A stretch of 64,000 bases of DNA from Vibrio gallaecicus (GCF_024347495.1 NZ_AP025490.1:3162001-3226000); one strand, 5' to 3'. Shown: positions 16,007 to 32,773, counted from the first letter of the stretch. Notes: generated by a model from the sequence alone, not told the origin. Numbers and translations: made by a program.

Positions 16007-18535
16007 TTACGCGTTAACGATTTTTGATGCTCGTGAGCACACCTGATTATCATTACGGTAAGGCACAACATAAGAGTTGCCTTCTTCTGGATGAACAATC
16101 TGGTAATACTGAGGTAAGTTGAAATTAATCAACTTAGATGACATCTTCGATTCATCTTTTACCGACGTATAGAAAGAGTTAACACTCGCGATCATCTCAT
16201 CTTTTTCGCCACTAAATTGGTGATATACCTCAACCTGATTAGATTCATCCAACACGTAGATATTGAAGCCTTTTTCCGTATCTTCGAAGAAGAACTGAAT
16301 TAATCCTTCACTAGCAAAACCATCAACCACGTCAGGAAGCTGATATTCTTGCTCTTTATCTAGCATGAGCAGCGGAGAGCCTTTTAGCTTATTCGATGAA
16401 ATACTGCGATAAAAATCCACTGAGTTTTCAAGCTTCTGGACCGATACACCACGACGCTCAAAGAACAAACCAAACATTTGGTTCGCTAAGCGGATCGCTT
16501 TAAAACGACGACGTTTTTCTTGCTCGATCGGCTTCAAACGTAAATCGATACATTCTGCTAATAGCTGGTACACCATATTACGCATCACACCGCGTAAATT
16601 TTTGCTGTAACAAAAAACATCTACGGATTCTGGTGGTAAAGCATCTTGGTGCATTTTTCCAAGCACCGTCTTCAAAGCATCCAACATTGCGGTTTCACCT
16701 TGGAAATGAAGCGTACGCACTTCATGCCAAGAATTTCGATAAACCAAATCAACACTTCCGACTAAGCTTTTACCTTCTTCACCAAAACAGAAAATATCAG
16801 CATTTTTCAAATCAACTTTGAGCGAACGACCACTTAGCTCTGACGTAGGATCATTCTCAAAGTTAATAAACATCGCCAGTTGGCTTATTTCACACGGGCT
16901 AGCTAAGGCTTGCATGCTTGGACGACGTTTACGCAGTGAGAACGTATTACGTAAGTCACTCACCATTTGATAAAACTTATCGATATCAATTTGAGCATCA
17001 CGTACAACAGAATGAAGACGTGTTGACTCAGTAATAAGCCCATTAAAGAAAGACCAAGCCACGAGTTTACTTAAATACTCATGATGCTCTAAAGATGGTT
17101 GCCCTAGAATACGATGAGCAATCAAAGGCTGCTTATACAAATACCAGCCCGCTTTGTTCGTTTGCCCTTGGCGAACTTCAATAAAGCTTAAATCTGATTC
17201 GTGTAAGTCTGGTGATATTTGCGGATTAAGTAAGGTCACTTTACCAGGCAGAACTTCAAAAGCCGCATAAAGCTTACGTGCAAGAATACTGATATCTTGG
17301 GGACTAATAGCAGAAGTGATGTCATTACGACGTGCAAACTGAATCAAGTTACGATAGCTCAGCATTAATGCATCAAGCAATGCATGGTGCACCACTTTAA
17401 CTTGTTCCACTTTCCAATTTCTTCGGTCATCAAGCTCAATAATAGTTTCAGAATCCCAATTCCAAGAGCGCGTCATTTCAATCAACGCTTCTCTGCGCCA
17501 AGGTACCGAACCAATACCAGCTTCACGTGATAGTTTTTCATGAGTCTTTAGGTAGAAACAACGTCGTACCAAATCTAAACGAGTGTGATCATTAATTCTT
17601 TCTAGGTAACGAGTCACCTTTTCTAGCATGAGATAATAAGTATCCATACCATACAGATCCGGTTCATCTGCAAAAAAACGACGCTTAGTATCAATACTCA
17701 GTAATTGAGTTTGTGGGTACTCCCAAGAATAAGCTTCTAATAAAATTGCCTTCAATACAGACTTGTACGGAGAGTCGATACTTTTATACAACTGCCATAG
17801 GTTCGAACCAAAGTACTCTTCAGCTGGAATTTGATTGAGCTTTCCAAAGTCTATCCATTGTGAACAATCGATGTAATTGTTACTACAGAGATCTTGAACG
17901 TATTCGTCATAGCACTCTTCCATTTCAGGCGGAATAATTTGCCATAGCAAACGCTGACCAGCTAAACGTACAGCTGAACGATAGAATTCATCTAAAAGGA
18001 GTAAGTGTTGCGAAGACCCACAATTATCGCCCGTCATTTCCTCTGAATAATTTGAACGAAAACGCTCTTCATCCATCAAAAAGAAATTAGCTTCAACACC
18101 TTGGGTTTGAGCCCAATCGGTAATCAAGAGGCATTTATTGGTTAGACTGTCGCGAGTCGCGCTGTCCATCGTAGGAGAGACGCACACCCAAATGTCTAAA
18201 TCACTCGATGTGCTTTGACCAATAGATGACGTGCTACCCATGGTATAAAGACCGAGAATTTCAGGCTGACTAGCAGTATTTAGCTTTCCGCCTAACGTCA
18301 GTTCCGCATCTTCTACAAATTGCTTTTGGAATTCATTTAATTCGAAGTTGTGAATTCCAAAAGGAACTGTTTGGTCGTAGTAACCAGGAATCATCGGGTG
18401 GTTGAAGTGGAAAAGTGCTGGTATCAAATTGAATACACGCTGACTTTGTAAATCCATCAATGCCAACGCACGATCAATGCATTGTTGATTTAGATTATCC
18501 AATCGTTGAATTAAAGTCTGAATGTAAGCCTGCAA
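16007..18535 (-). CDS. cyaA: Class I adenylate cyclase
   Basis: An 842-residue class I adenylate cyclase that makes cyclic AMP for CRP control. The N-terminal catalytic domain has GSTSSIGQSTSSDLDIWVC, the nucleotidyltransferase-type metal motif. I place the start at TTG 18535, giving LQAYIQTLIQRLDNLNQ, for two reasons: it aligns with the N terminus of E. coli CyaA, which also uses UUG, and an AAGGA ribosome site sits seven bases upstream. The longer reading to 18583 has no family resemblance in its extra 16 residues. It is divergent from hemC, and a CRP-like site lies in the shared upstream region. Confidence 0.95.
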   Translation of the reverse strand: MQAYIQTLIQRLDNLNQQCIDRALALMDLQSQRVFNLIPALFHFNHPMIPGYYDQTVPFGIHNFELNEFQKQFVEDAELTLGGKLNTASQPEILGLYTMGSTSSIGQSTSSDLDIWVCVSPTMDSATRDSLTNKCLLITDWAQTQGVEANFFLMDEERFRSNYSEEMTGDNCGSSQHLLLLDEFYRSAVRLAGQRLLWQIIPPEMEECYDEYVQDLCSNNYIDCSQWIDFGKLNQIPAEEYFGSNLWQLYKSIDSPYKSVLKAILLEAYSWEYPQTQLLSIDTKRRFFADEPDLYGMDTYYLMLEKVTRYLERINDHTRLDLVRRCFYLKTHEKLSREAGIGSVPWRREALIEMTRSWNWDSETIIELDDRRNWKVEQVKVVHHALLDALMLSYRNLIQFARRNDITSAISPQDISILARKLYAAFEVLPGKVTLLNPQISPDLHESDLSFIEVRQGQTNKAGWYLYKQPLIAHRILGQPSLEHHEYLSKLVAWSFFNGLITESTRLHSVVRDAQIDIDKFYQMVSDLRNTFSLRKRRPSMQALASPCEISQLAMFINFENDPTSELSGRSLKVDLKNADIFCFGEEGKSLVGSVDLVYRNSWHEVRTLHFQGETAMLDALKTVLGKMHQDALPPESVDVFCYSKNLRGVMRNMVYQLLAECIDLRLKPIEQEKRRRFKAIRLANQMFGLFFERRGVSVQKLENSVDFYRSISSNKLKGSPLLMLDKEQEYQLPDVVDGFASEGLIQFFFEDTEKGFNIYVLDESNQVEVYHQFSGEKDEMIASVNSFYTSVKDESKMSSKLINFNLPQYYQIVHPEEGNSYVVPYRNDNQVCSRASKIVNA

Positions 18536-18880
18536 GGTAAGTCCTTGGTTTGAGAGTAAATACACTTTCTGTTTAGTTACCAATCAAAAACAGCAACAAA
18601 ACGTGATCAATCTAACACTTTTAAGCTTATCGGTAAAGCAAAGGAACCCTCATGATAACGAGCCTTTTCACCATAAAGAATGAGATTTCACAACCTCGTA
18701 GTGTCCTCTTAATTCTCTATTTCTAATAATAGCCCATGTTTCAAATGAGATACCAATCACACTATTTTGGTGAACTTCTGCAAATCATATATCTATCAAA
18801 GTCAGCATCGATCAAACAGTAAGAATTTTCACTTCACAATGGTAGGATTAGGCTATCAAAGAACTCATACCGGACACACC
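18536..18880. promoter_or_regulatory. Divergent cyaA-hemC control region with CRP-like site
   Basis: A 345-bp gene-free region between the two divergent starts. At 18602-18617 the sequence CGTGA-N6-TAACA matches eight of ten bases of the CRP half-sites TGTGA-N6-TCACA. It lies about 70 bp upstream of the cyaA start, so autoregulation by cAMP-CRP is plausible. I found no further motif I trust. Confidence 0.4.
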
Positions 18881-19822
18881 ATGACAAATTCAGCACCTAT
18901 CCGCATTGCAACCAGAAAAAGCCCGCTAGCCCTTTGGCAAGCTTACTATGTAAGAGACGCGCTTCAAGCCGCTCACCCTGGTTTAGAGGTTGAGTTAGTC
19001 ACTATGGTGACCAAAGGCGACATCATTCTTGATACACCATTAGCTAAAGTTGGTGGTAAAGGGCTTTTCGTAAAAGAGCTGGAAGTAGCCATGTTAGAAG
19101 GCAGAGCCGATTTAGCCGTACACTCAATGAAAGATGTGCCTGTCGACTTTCCTGAAGGCTTAGGGCTTGTCACCATTTGTGAGCGTGAAGATCCTCGTGA
19201 TGCTTTTGTATCAAATACCTACAACAACATCGATGAACTTCCGCAAGGCGCAACTGTCGGAACTTGCAGTTTACGTCGTCAATGTCAGTTACTTGAAGCT
19301 CGCCCAGACCTAATCATCAAAGAACTGCGTGGTAACGTTGGAACTCGCTTAGGTAAGCTGGATGACGGTCAATTCGATGCTATCGTTTTAGCTGCTGCAG
19401 GTTTGAAACGTTTAGAGCTAGAGGAGCGTATTCGCAGCTTTATTGAGCCAGAGCAGTCACTTCCAGCTGTTGGTCAAGGTGCTGTTGGCATTGAATGTCG
19501 CTTAGACGACGAACGCTTAATCAAGCTACTAGAACCACTAAACGATACAGACACAGCAGACCGCGTACTATGCGAGCGAGCAATGAACCTTACTTTAGAA
19601 GGTGGCTGCCAGGTTCCAATTGGTAGCTATTCTTTACTTGAAGGTGAAGACGATATTTGGCTACGAGCTCTAGTTGGAGAGCCTGACGGTTCAAAAATCG
19701 TTCGAGGTGAAATCCGTGGTTCGCGTAAAGATGCTGAATCTTTAGGTGTGACACTGGCGAACCAATTACTCGATGATGGCGCAAAAGAGATTCTAACTAA
19801 ACTTTACGCAGATCACGATTAA
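18881..19822 (+). CDS. hemC: Porphobilinogen deaminase (hydroxymethylbilane synthase)
   Basis: A 313-residue HemC. It polymerises four porphobilinogens into hydroxymethylbilane in tetrapyrrole synthesis. The start [20 protein letters not shown] matches the family N terminus. The dipyrromethane cofactor cysteine is C243 in [10 protein letters not shown], and the substrate-binding HSMKDVP and SLRRQCQ motifs are present. A longer in-frame reading begins 114 bp upstream but adds unrelated residues. First gene of hemC-hemD-hemX-hemY; the gap to hemD is 2 bp. Confidence 0.96.
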   Translation: MTNSAPIRIATRKSPLALWQAYYVRDALQAAHPGLEVELVTMVTKGDIILDTPLAKVGGKGLFVKELEVAMLEGRADLAVHSMKDVPVDFPEGLGLVTICEREDPRDAFVSNTYNNIDELPQGATVGTCSLRRQCQLLEARPDLIIKELRGNVGTRLGKLDDGQFDAIVLAAAGLKRLELEERIRSFIEPEQSLPAVGQGAVGIECRLDDERLIKLLEPLNDTDTADRVLCERAMNLTLEGGCQVPIGSYSLLEGEDDIWLRALVGEPDGSKIVRGEIRGSRKDAESLGVTLANQLLDDGAKEILTKLYADHD

Positions 19823-19824
19823 TC

Positions 19825-20553
19825 ATGACGGTGTTGGTAACGCGCCCAGGGAAACAAGGGCAAGTACTTTGCCAACAATTAGCGGATGAAGGTATCCAGG
19901 CGATCCATCATCCGCTTATTCGTATTGCTGATAATCAGAAAGTAGATAATTTTCACCTCCAGTTAAAAACAAGCGATCTAATCATCGCAGTCAGTCAACA
20001 TGCGGCAACTTCCGCACATAATATACTCTCCTTATCTGCTGATATATGGCCTCTACACCCTATATATCTTGCCGTTGGTCAAAAAACCGCACAGATTTTA
20101 AGCAAACTTTGCGAGCAACCCGTAAACTATCCAGAAGTCAGTGATAGTGAACATCTTCTCCAACTCAAAGAACTCCAAGATATCGAAGGTAAACGAATTA
20201 CCATCCTTAGAGGAAATGGAGGTCGAGAACTAATAAGAGACTCACTTCTCAGCAGAGGAGCGACCGTCACTTATAGTGAGACTTATCATCGAGAATATAT
20301 TCCAATAACTGATCACAATATTTTTAAAGACTGGATTCAATGTGGTATTTCAAAAATAGTCATCACTAGTCAAGAGCAGTTGGAGTATTTAGTGTCCATA
20401 ACTCCTGACGATGACTTTCATTGGCTGCAAGGTTGCCATTTATTCGTACCCAGCCAACGCATTGCTAATCGAGCTCAACAATTAGGCTTCTCTAAAGTCG
20501 AAAATACTTTAAGCGCAACTAATCAAATATTACTGGCTGCTCTCCAGCCATAG
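19825..20553 (+). CDS. hemD: Uroporphyrinogen-III synthase
   Basis: A 242-residue HemD that cyclises hydroxymethylbilane with D-ring inversion to uroporphyrinogen III. It opens with MTVLVTRPGKQGQ, has a two-domain layout and the weakly conserved ITSQEQLEYL motif typical of the family. Sequence conservation is low for this enzyme, so position after hemC weighs heavily in the call. The hemX start follows 18 bp after the stop. Confidence 0.92.
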   Translation: MTVLVTRPGKQGQVLCQQLADEGIQAIHHPLIRIADNQKVDNFHLQLKTSDLIIAVSQHAATSAHNILSLSADIWPLHPIYLAVGQKTAQILSKLCEQPVNYPEVSDSEHLLQLKELQDIEGKRITILRGNGGRELIRDSLLSRGATVTYSETYHREYIPITDHNIFKDWIQCGISKIVITSQEQLEYLVSITPDDDFHWLQGCHLFVPSQRIANRAQQLGFSKVENTLSATNQILLAALQP

Positions 20554-20571
20554 CTAGAATAGGAAATCAGT

Positions 20572-21822
20572 ATGACAAGCAAAAAAAATAATGACCAAAT
20601 TGTCCCTGAACAAAAGAGCGAAGCTTCAGAAACAGTAAAGGAAAGTTCTACAGATTCATCAGAAAAAAATTCTGCTGAAAATGTTGTAGAGCCCTCTTCA
20701 TCTGAAACAACAGAAGAAACTAAAGTTGATAGTACATCAACACCAAAGAGCCAAAAGCCACAAGATTCAGAGCAAATTGAGAAAGCAGAAAAGCAAGGTA
20801 AGCGAGGTGTGAAACTCGGGGCTATCGCCATAGCAATCTCAATCATATTTAGTGGTGGTATTGCTTTCCAGATGCAGAAACAAAATAACCTTCAAGCTGA
20901 ACAAATTACAGCATTACAGAATCAGCTAAAAACTACTCAGTCATCTCTGACTCAAGAATTAGAAAAGACAAAGCAAGAAACGATTCAACAAGCATCAGCC
21001 ACTGTAGAAAAAAGTCAGGTTGTTTTGTCTCAACAGCAAAAAAGTATCGAAAGTCTTCAAGTTGCTGTTGCAGATGTAAAAGGACGTAGACCAAATGATT
21101 GGTTACTTGCTGAAGCCGATTACCTAGTAAAGCTCGCAGGACGCAAATTATTCTTAGAGCATGATGCTGTAAGCGCAACAAAGCTAATGGAAAGTGCCGA
21201 CCAACGTATCGCAGCATTAAATGACCCAAGCTTAGTTACCCTTCGCCAATCAATGGCTAACGACATCACTAAATTACGCACCATCCCACTTATTGATAGA
21301 GATGGCTTAGTACTTCGAATTACTAGCCTTCAACAACAAATTGATGAGTTGCCACTAGCAAACGCGATTCTCCCAGATGCTCAAGAAGAAGCTAAACAAG
21401 CAGTATCACAAGATATCAATGATTGGCAAAGTAACTTAATGACATCAATGAAGGATTTCTCTGAAAACTTTATTACTTTCCGCAGCCGGGAAGGCAATGT
21501 AATCCCTCTACTTTCGCCTGAACAACACTTTTACTTACGTGAAAATATAAAAGGTAAATTAGAAACGGCTATTCGCGCTGTCTATAAAGAGCAGGGTGAC
21601 ATCTATTCAACCGCTCTAGCTACAGCTAATGAGTGGTCTACGGCGTATCTAAATCAAAATGATCACGCGGTTATAGAGTTCGAAAAGACGCTTAACCAAT
21701 TAAGTAAGCAAAATATTTCGGTTAAATACCCGGTTAAACTTGAATCACAGAAAGACCTTTCAAATGTTATTCGTGAACGTTTACGCCGTGAAGTAACAAC
21801 CATGACTTCGGAGGAGAAATAA
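20572..21822 (+). CDS. hemX: HemX-family membrane protein
   Basis: A 416-residue protein of the HemX (uroporphyrin-III C-methyltransferase-annotated) family. The first 80 residues are Ser/Glu/Lys-rich and disordered. One transmembrane segment lies near residues 83-100 (LGAIAIAISIIFSGGIAF), followed by a Gln-rich coiled coil (about 105-170) and a helical periplasmic domain starting RRPNDWLLAEADYLVKLA. There is no methyltransferase domain. Its biochemical role in haem synthesis is not settled. Its stop overlaps the hemY start (TAATG). Confidence 0.9.
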   Translation: MTSKKNNDQIVPEQKSEASETVKESSTDSSEKNSAENVVEPSSSETTEETKVDSTSTPKSQKPQDSEQIEKAEKQGKRGVKLGAIAIAISIIFSGGIAFQMQKQNNLQAEQITALQNQLKTTQSSLTQELEKTKQETIQQASATVEKSQVVLSQQQKSIESLQVAVADVKGRRPNDWLLAEADYLVKLAGRKLFLEHDAVSATKLMESADQRIAALNDPSLVTLRQSMANDITKLRTIPLIDRDGLVLRITSLQQQIDELPLANAILPDAQEEAKQAVSQDINDWQSNLMTSMKDFSENFITFRSREGNVIPLLSPEQHFYLRENIKGKLETAIRAVYKEQGDIYSTALATANEWSTAYLNQNDHAVIEFEKTLNQLSKQNISVKYPVKLESQKDLSNVIRERLRREVTTMTSEEK

Positions 21823-23003
21823 TGATTCGTTGGATTTTTCTTTTTCTAGTTCTTGGGGCTGGCTTATTTGCTGGCACTCAATTTTCTGGTCAGCAAGGTT
21901 ATGTCTTAATCTCTATCGCTAATCAAACGATAGAAATGAGCGTCACTACTATGGTGATCTTCATAATTGCGCTATTAGCAGCGCTCTTTGGCTTAGAGTA
22001 CTTATTAAAGAAAGCTGTTTATGCAAGCACAACCACTTGGAATTGGTTTAGCGTAAGAAAACTAAAACGTTCAAGACGCTATACAAATGAAGGTATTATT
22101 AAATTAATTGAGGGTGACTGGAAAGCAGCTGAGAAGAAAGTTACTCGCTGGGCCAACCACCATGATATGCCGCTACTATGCTATCTAGTCGCATCTGAAG
22201 CGGCTCATGGTCAAGGTAACAATAGCAAGCGAGATCACTACCTCTCTCTCGCGAGTCAGCAAGACGATTCCTTGCTAGCGGTCGAGCTAACTAGAGCAAA
22301 ACAACAAATTGCTGAGGCTAACTTTGAGCTCGCATTTGATACGCTTTCAACACTAAAAAGCAGTTTCCCTAATAACCCTGTCGTTCTTAACTTACTTAAA
22401 ACAACGTACATTAAGTTGAACCTCTGGCAGCCTCTTATTGATTTAGCTCCTAAGCTAGTGAAGCAAAATCAACTAACAAATGAAGAACATGCTGAACTCA
22501 ACCAAAAAGCTCAATGTGGCTTGTTATCGGAAATAGCTCAGCAGCAAGGAAGTGAAGGGTTAATCAGCCATTGGGATAAGCTACCTAAGAAGCAAAAACA
22601 AAGCGACCATCTGATTGCTTGCTTTGTAAAACAACTGATTGCTCGTAAAGCGGATTCCGAAGCATTTACTGTAATAAAGGAAAGCCTGAAGAAGTCTGAT
22701 ATTCCTGCTTTGTACGCTCTATTACCAGAGATGAACTTACCCGATCATCACCCTGTAGTCGTGATGTTACAAAATACCCTGAAGAAAGAAGCAAACAATG
22801 CAGGAGCTCATAGCGCACTGGCTCAATTTTATTTACGCGAAGAGAAGTGGACCGAGGCGCAGAATCACCTTGAGAAGGCACTGGAGATTCGTGCAAATGT
22901 TTCTGATTACGGTTACTTATCAGATGCACTAGAAAAGCAGAACTTAACTAAAGCGGCTCACGAGGTATCTCGTAAAGCACTTGAGCTGATACAACCAGCC
23001 TAA
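21822..23003 (+). CDS. hemY: HemY-family TPR membrane protein
   Basis: A 393-residue HemY of the proteobacterial TPR type, unrelated to protoporphyrinogen oxidase. Two N-terminal transmembrane segments (about 3-20 and 40-62) precede tetratricopeptide-like helical repeats on the cytoplasmic side, including a clear C-terminal one, AHSALAQFYLREEKWTEAQ. It is always found behind hemX and is thought to help organise haem biosynthesis. Its start shares a base with the hemX stop. A strong terminator follows at 23027-23052. Confidence 0.9.
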   Translation: MIRWIFLFLVLGAGLFAGTQFSGQQGYVLISIANQTIEMSVTTMVIFIIALLAALFGLEYLLKKAVYASTTTWNWFSVRKLKRSRRYTNEGIIKLIEGDWKAAEKKVTRWANHHDMPLLCYLVASEAAHGQGNNSKRDHYLSLASQQDDSLLAVELTRAKQQIAEANFELAFDTLSTLKSSFPNNPVVLNLLKTTYIKLNLWQPLIDLAPKLVKQNQLTNEEHAELNQKAQCGLLSEIAQQQGSEGLISHWDKLPKKQKQSDHLIACFVKQLIARKADSEAFTVIKESLKKSDIPALYALLPEMNLPDHHPVVVMLQNTLKKEANNAGAHSALAQFYLREEKWTEAQNHLEKALEIRANVSDYGYLSDALEKQNLTKAAHEVSRKALELIQPA

Positions 23004-23026
23004 AATCACTAAGCTACAAGAACATC

Positions 23027-23052
23027 AAGCCGACGTTATACGTCGGCTTTTT
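23027..23052 (+). terminator. Intrinsic terminator of hemCDXY
   Basis: A perfect hairpin AAGCCGACGT / ACGTCGGCTT followed by a T run, 24 bp after the hemY stop. Confidence 0.92.
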
Positions 23053-23475
23053 AATACCTAAAATTCACTAAGTATTCAAATAGCTGAATCAAACATAAAT
23101 TTAACTCTGTCTATCGATGGCAAACTATGCCTACACAAATGAATAAACATAAGGAAATATGAAAGTAACCATACAGTCTTATTCAGGTATGCTCATGGAA
23201 ATCAAGGTATAGCTTGGCTCTCAGGGAAAGTATTGCATTCATCATCTAACGTATATAACGACACTAAATTCCTAGTTCGTGATAAAGGCTAGTCTTAATA
23301 GTAATAAAGAAATGACAGCTTAGGGAAGAATTTAATATGAGAAGAATATGAAAGAAACACTCCGGACCACGCAAAGAACTCTAATTCTTTTGTTACAAGC
23401 TATGCTATTCAGGCTAGATACCGAAGTGTTAGCTGATCTCACTACTGACCTAAATTCATATTCCTTGAAACGTAA
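23053..23475. other. Gene-poor interval between hemY and the rrn block
   Basis: About 420 bp with no full-length gene. The only coding-like signal is a short broken reading at 23159-23292, listed separately. The rest is AT-rich, and I see no convincing promoter or RNA in it. Confidence 0.6.
23159..23292 (+). pseudogene. Possible small frameshifted ORF
   Basis: An ATG preceded by AAGGAAAT opens the reading MKVTIQSYSGMLMEIK and stops after 17 codons at 23212. In the +2 frame from 23206 the reading continues for 28 codons as GIAWLSGKVLHSSSNVYNDT and onward to a TAG at 23292. Inserting one base near 23204-23206 would join the two into a protein of about 45 residues. I do not recognise the family. 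It may be a small decayed gene, or chance in AT-rich DNA. Confidence 0.3.
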
Positions 23476-23505
23476 AAAAGCCCTAGTCGTAAGACTAGGG
23501 CTTTT
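23476..23505 (-). terminator. Terminator of the downstream rRNA operon
   Basis: A hairpin with a 13-bp stem, AAAAGCCCTAGTC / GACTAGGGCTTTT, and loop GTAA. On the reverse strand it is followed by T residues. It lies 7 bp after the tRNA-Asp CCA end. Confidence 0.92.
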
Positions 23506-23512
23506 CAAATAG

Positions 23513-23589
23513 TGGCGGAGTGGACGGGACTCGAACCCGCGACCCCCGGCGTGACAGGCCGGTATTCTAACCAACTGAACTACCACTCC
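23513..23589 (-). tRNA. tRNA-Asp (anticodon GTC)
   Basis: A 77-nt cloverleaf starting GGAGTGGTAGTTCAG on the reverse strand, with anticodon loop CTGTCAC, T loop GTTCGAGTC and an encoded CCA end. It is the last gene of the downstream rRNA operon, 66 bp after the 5S gene. Confidence 0.97.
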
Positions 23590-23655
23590 GCAGTGGTCAA
23601 CTCACTAAGTGAGCGTCCATATCTCCAGGTTGGTCAACCTAAAGATTATAATTTA

Positions 23656-23775
23656 AAGCCTGGCGATGTCCTACTCTCACATGGGGAAGCCCCACACTAC
23701 CATCGGCGCTATTGTGTTTCACTTCTGAGTTCGGCATGGGATCAGGTGGGTCCACAATGCTATGGTCGCCAAGCA
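23656..23775 (-). rRNA. rrf: 5S ribosomal RNA (downstream operon)
   Basis: A 120-nt 5S gene beginning TGCTTGGCGACCATAGC on the reverse strand, with the conserved GCCGAACTCAGAAGTGAAAC core. It differs from the other 5S copy by two adjacent bases (23740-23741). Ends are placed by comparison with E. coli 5S and may be off by a base or two. Confidence 0.95.
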
Positions 23776-23902
23776 AATTTTGCTTTTACTTTCAGTTTAA
23801 AAACTGAAGGCAAAATAATCTGGAAAGCTGTTTTTGTTCTCTTCAAACTCATTCAAGGTCTGGTATTTCTATGAGTCCACAAAACCCCTTGGGTGTTGTA
23901 TG

Positions 23903-26793
<2,891 letters not shown>

Positions 26794-27092
26794 ATACAAC
26801 CCGAAAGGGTCTTGTGTATGGCAACTAACCAAGGTTTTGGTTGTCATCAAGAAGGGTTAATTCTTGATAACTGTTTGCCGGACTCAATTGTGAATCAAAC
26901 TAGGTTTGATTCGAATACAAGACACTTGAATGTGTTTGTTGTGTTTATCTAGTTAAAGATAAACATTGAGAACTTTTAAATTTGATTGAATTACTCGTAA
27001 GTAATCAATCAGTCAGCTTTCCAAATTGTTAAAGAGCTTGATTCAATAAATTGAACCATTTTTAAAAACACTTAAGTAAATGTGCTTAAAGA
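26794..27092 (-). other. 23S-proximal part of the 16S-23S spacer (downstream operon)
   Basis: Spacer DNA between the tRNA-Ala and 23S genes. It holds the pairing sequence that flanks 23S for RNase III processing (the segment around 26797-26820 with CCGAAAGGGTCTTG) and a boxA at 27026-27037. The 23S-proximal 240 bp are the same as in the other operon; divergence begins right after boxA. Confidence 0.75.
27026..27037 (-). promoter_or_regulatory. boxA antitermination site in spacer (downstream operon)
   Basis: GCTCTTTAACAA on the reverse strand matches the rrn boxA used by the NusB-NusE antitermination complex. It sits between tRNA-Ala and 23S. Confidence 0.85.
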
Positions 27093-27168
27093 TGGTGGAG
27101 CTATGCGGGATCGAACCGCAGACCTCCTGCGTGCAAGGCAGGCGCTCTCCCAGCTGAGCTATAGCCCC
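27093..27168 (-). tRNA. tRNA-Ala (anticodon TGC)
   Basis: A 76-nt cloverleaf starting GGGGCTATAGCTCAG on the reverse strand, with anticodon loop CTTGCAC, T loop GGTTCGATCC and encoded CCA. It is the second tRNA of the 16S-23S spacer, following tRNA-Ile. Confidence 0.97.
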
Positions 27169-27188
27169 ATCTGTGTTGCAATCGATAT

Positions 27189-27265
27189 TGGTGGGTCTGA
27201 GTGGACTTGAACCACCGACCTCCCGCTTATCAGGCGAGCGCTCTAACCAGCTGAGCTACAGACCC
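27189..27265 (-). tRNA. tRNA-Ile (anticodon GAT)
   Basis: A 77-nt cloverleaf starting GGGTCTGTAGCTCAG on the reverse strand, with anticodon loop CTGATAA, T loop GGTTCAAGTC and encoded CCA. It is 20 bp upstream of tRNA-Ala in the same transcript. Confidence 0.97.
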
Positions 27266-27332
27266 AATATCGTCTCTTTTACTTTTTAAACCTAATCAAT
27301 CTGTGTGGGTACTCATCAACGATATCTTCGTA

Positions 27333-28887
<1,555 letters not shown>

Positions 28888-29138
28888 AAGATTTTGTCGG
28901 CTCAATGAATACTGACTTCAAAACTAATATTTACCGAAGTAAACATGTAATTCTAAAGCTATTACCATTCCAACAGAATGGTAATGAATTGACTGTGCCA
29001 AAATTAAGTAAACTTAATTTTGTATTGGTCACTCAGTTCATTGAAACCAAATTGATTTCCGAAGAAATCTTGCTTTGCTATTGCAAAACAAATTTTGATA
29101 TTCATCAACGAGTGCCCACACAGATTGATAGGTTTAAA

Positions 29139-29150
29139 TTGTTAAAGAGC
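29139..29150 (-). promoter_or_regulatory. boxA antitermination site in rrn leader (downstream operon)
   Basis: GCTCTTTAACAA on the reverse strand, followed by TTTAAACC. It is the leader boxA for NusB-NusE loading, about 40 bp after the promoter. Confidence 0.85.
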
Positions 29151-29187
29151 TTTGCTTTCAGTGCCTTAGCACTTAAGCAGGACGCGT

Positions 29188-29215
29188 ATAATACGCTTTC
29201 TACTTTGAAAGTCAA
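29188..29215 (-). promoter_or_regulatory. rrn promoter of the downstream operon
   Basis: On the reverse strand, -35 TTGACT (29210-29215), 16-bp spacer and -10 TATTAT (29188-29193), followed by ACGCGTCC. The AT-rich DNA just upstream could act as an UP element. The GC-rich discriminator is typical of stringently controlled rRNA promoters. Confidence 0.65.
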
Positions 29216-29282
29216 CATAAAATACTAAGAAAACTTAGAACTCTATGGTGACTTGTCTAGAAACTAGACAAAGTCGAAATTA

Positions 29283-29402
29283 AAGCCTGGCGATGTCCTA
29301 CTCTCACATGGGGAAGCCCCACACTACCATCGGCGCTATTGTGTTTCACTTCTGAGTTCGGCATGGAGTCAGGTGGGTCCACAATGCTATGGTCGCCAAG
29401 CA
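29283..29402 (-). rRNA. rrf: 5S ribosomal RNA (upstream operon)
   Basis: A 120-nt 5S gene, the same as the other copy except two adjacent bases in loop C (sense CCTGACTCCATG here against CCTGATCCCATG). No tRNA follows it; the next operon's promoter begins about 70 bp downstream. Confidence 0.95.
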
Positions 29403-29530
29403 AATTTTGCTTTTACTTCCAGTTTTAAAAACTGAAGGCAAAATAATCTGGAAAGCTGTTTTTGTTCTCTTCAAACTCATTCAAGGTCTGGTATTTCTAT
29501 GAGTCCACAAAACCCCTTGGGTGTTGTATG

Positions 29531-32421
<2,891 letters not shown>

Positions 32422-32773
32422 ATACAACCCGAAAGGGTCTTGTGTATGGCAACTAACCAAGGTTTTGGTTGTCATCAAGAAGGGTTAATTCTTGATAACT
32501 GTTTGCCGGACTCAATTGTGAATCAAACTAGGTTTGATTCGAATACAAGACACTTGAATGTGTTTGTTGTGTTTATCTAGTTAAAGATAAACATTGAGAA
32601 CTTTTAAATTTGATTGAATTACTCGTAAGTAATCAATCAGTCAGCTTTCCAAATTGTTAAAGAGCATAAAGCAAAAAGCTTTAATCAATAACTCGCGTTA
32701 TTAATTAAAGCTCTGGCTTTAACTAAATCTAAACCATCAATCTGTGTGGGTACTCATCAACGATATCTTCGTA
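32422..32773 (-). other. tRNA-free 16S-23S spacer (upstream operon)
   Basis: A 352-bp spacer that contains no tRNA. The 23S-proximal 240 bp match the other operon up to boxA (32654-32665). The 16S-proximal part is unrelated AT-rich sequence with AAGC/GCTTT repeats at 32667-32725, then shares the last 38 bp before 16S again. Confidence 0.88.
32654..32665 (-). promoter_or_regulatory. boxA antitermination site in spacer (upstream operon)
   Basis: GCTCTTTAACAA on the reverse strand, identical to the other spacer boxA. Sequence similarity between the two spacers breaks off just after it on the 16S side. Confidence 0.85.

Larger units (their letters stand above)
28888..29282 (-). promoter_or_regulatory. 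Leader and promoter of the downstream rRNA operon
   Basis: A 395-bp region between the 5S gene of one operon and the 16S gene of the next. On the reverse strand it holds, in order, a promoter at 29188-29215 (TTGACT, 16 bp, TATTAT, then a GC-rich discriminator), boxA GCTCTTTAACAA at 29139-29150 and leader sequence that pairs across 16S. I see no hairpin with a T run ending the upstream operon here, only an 8-bp stem-loop at 29253-29271 without a T tract. Confidence 0.75.
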
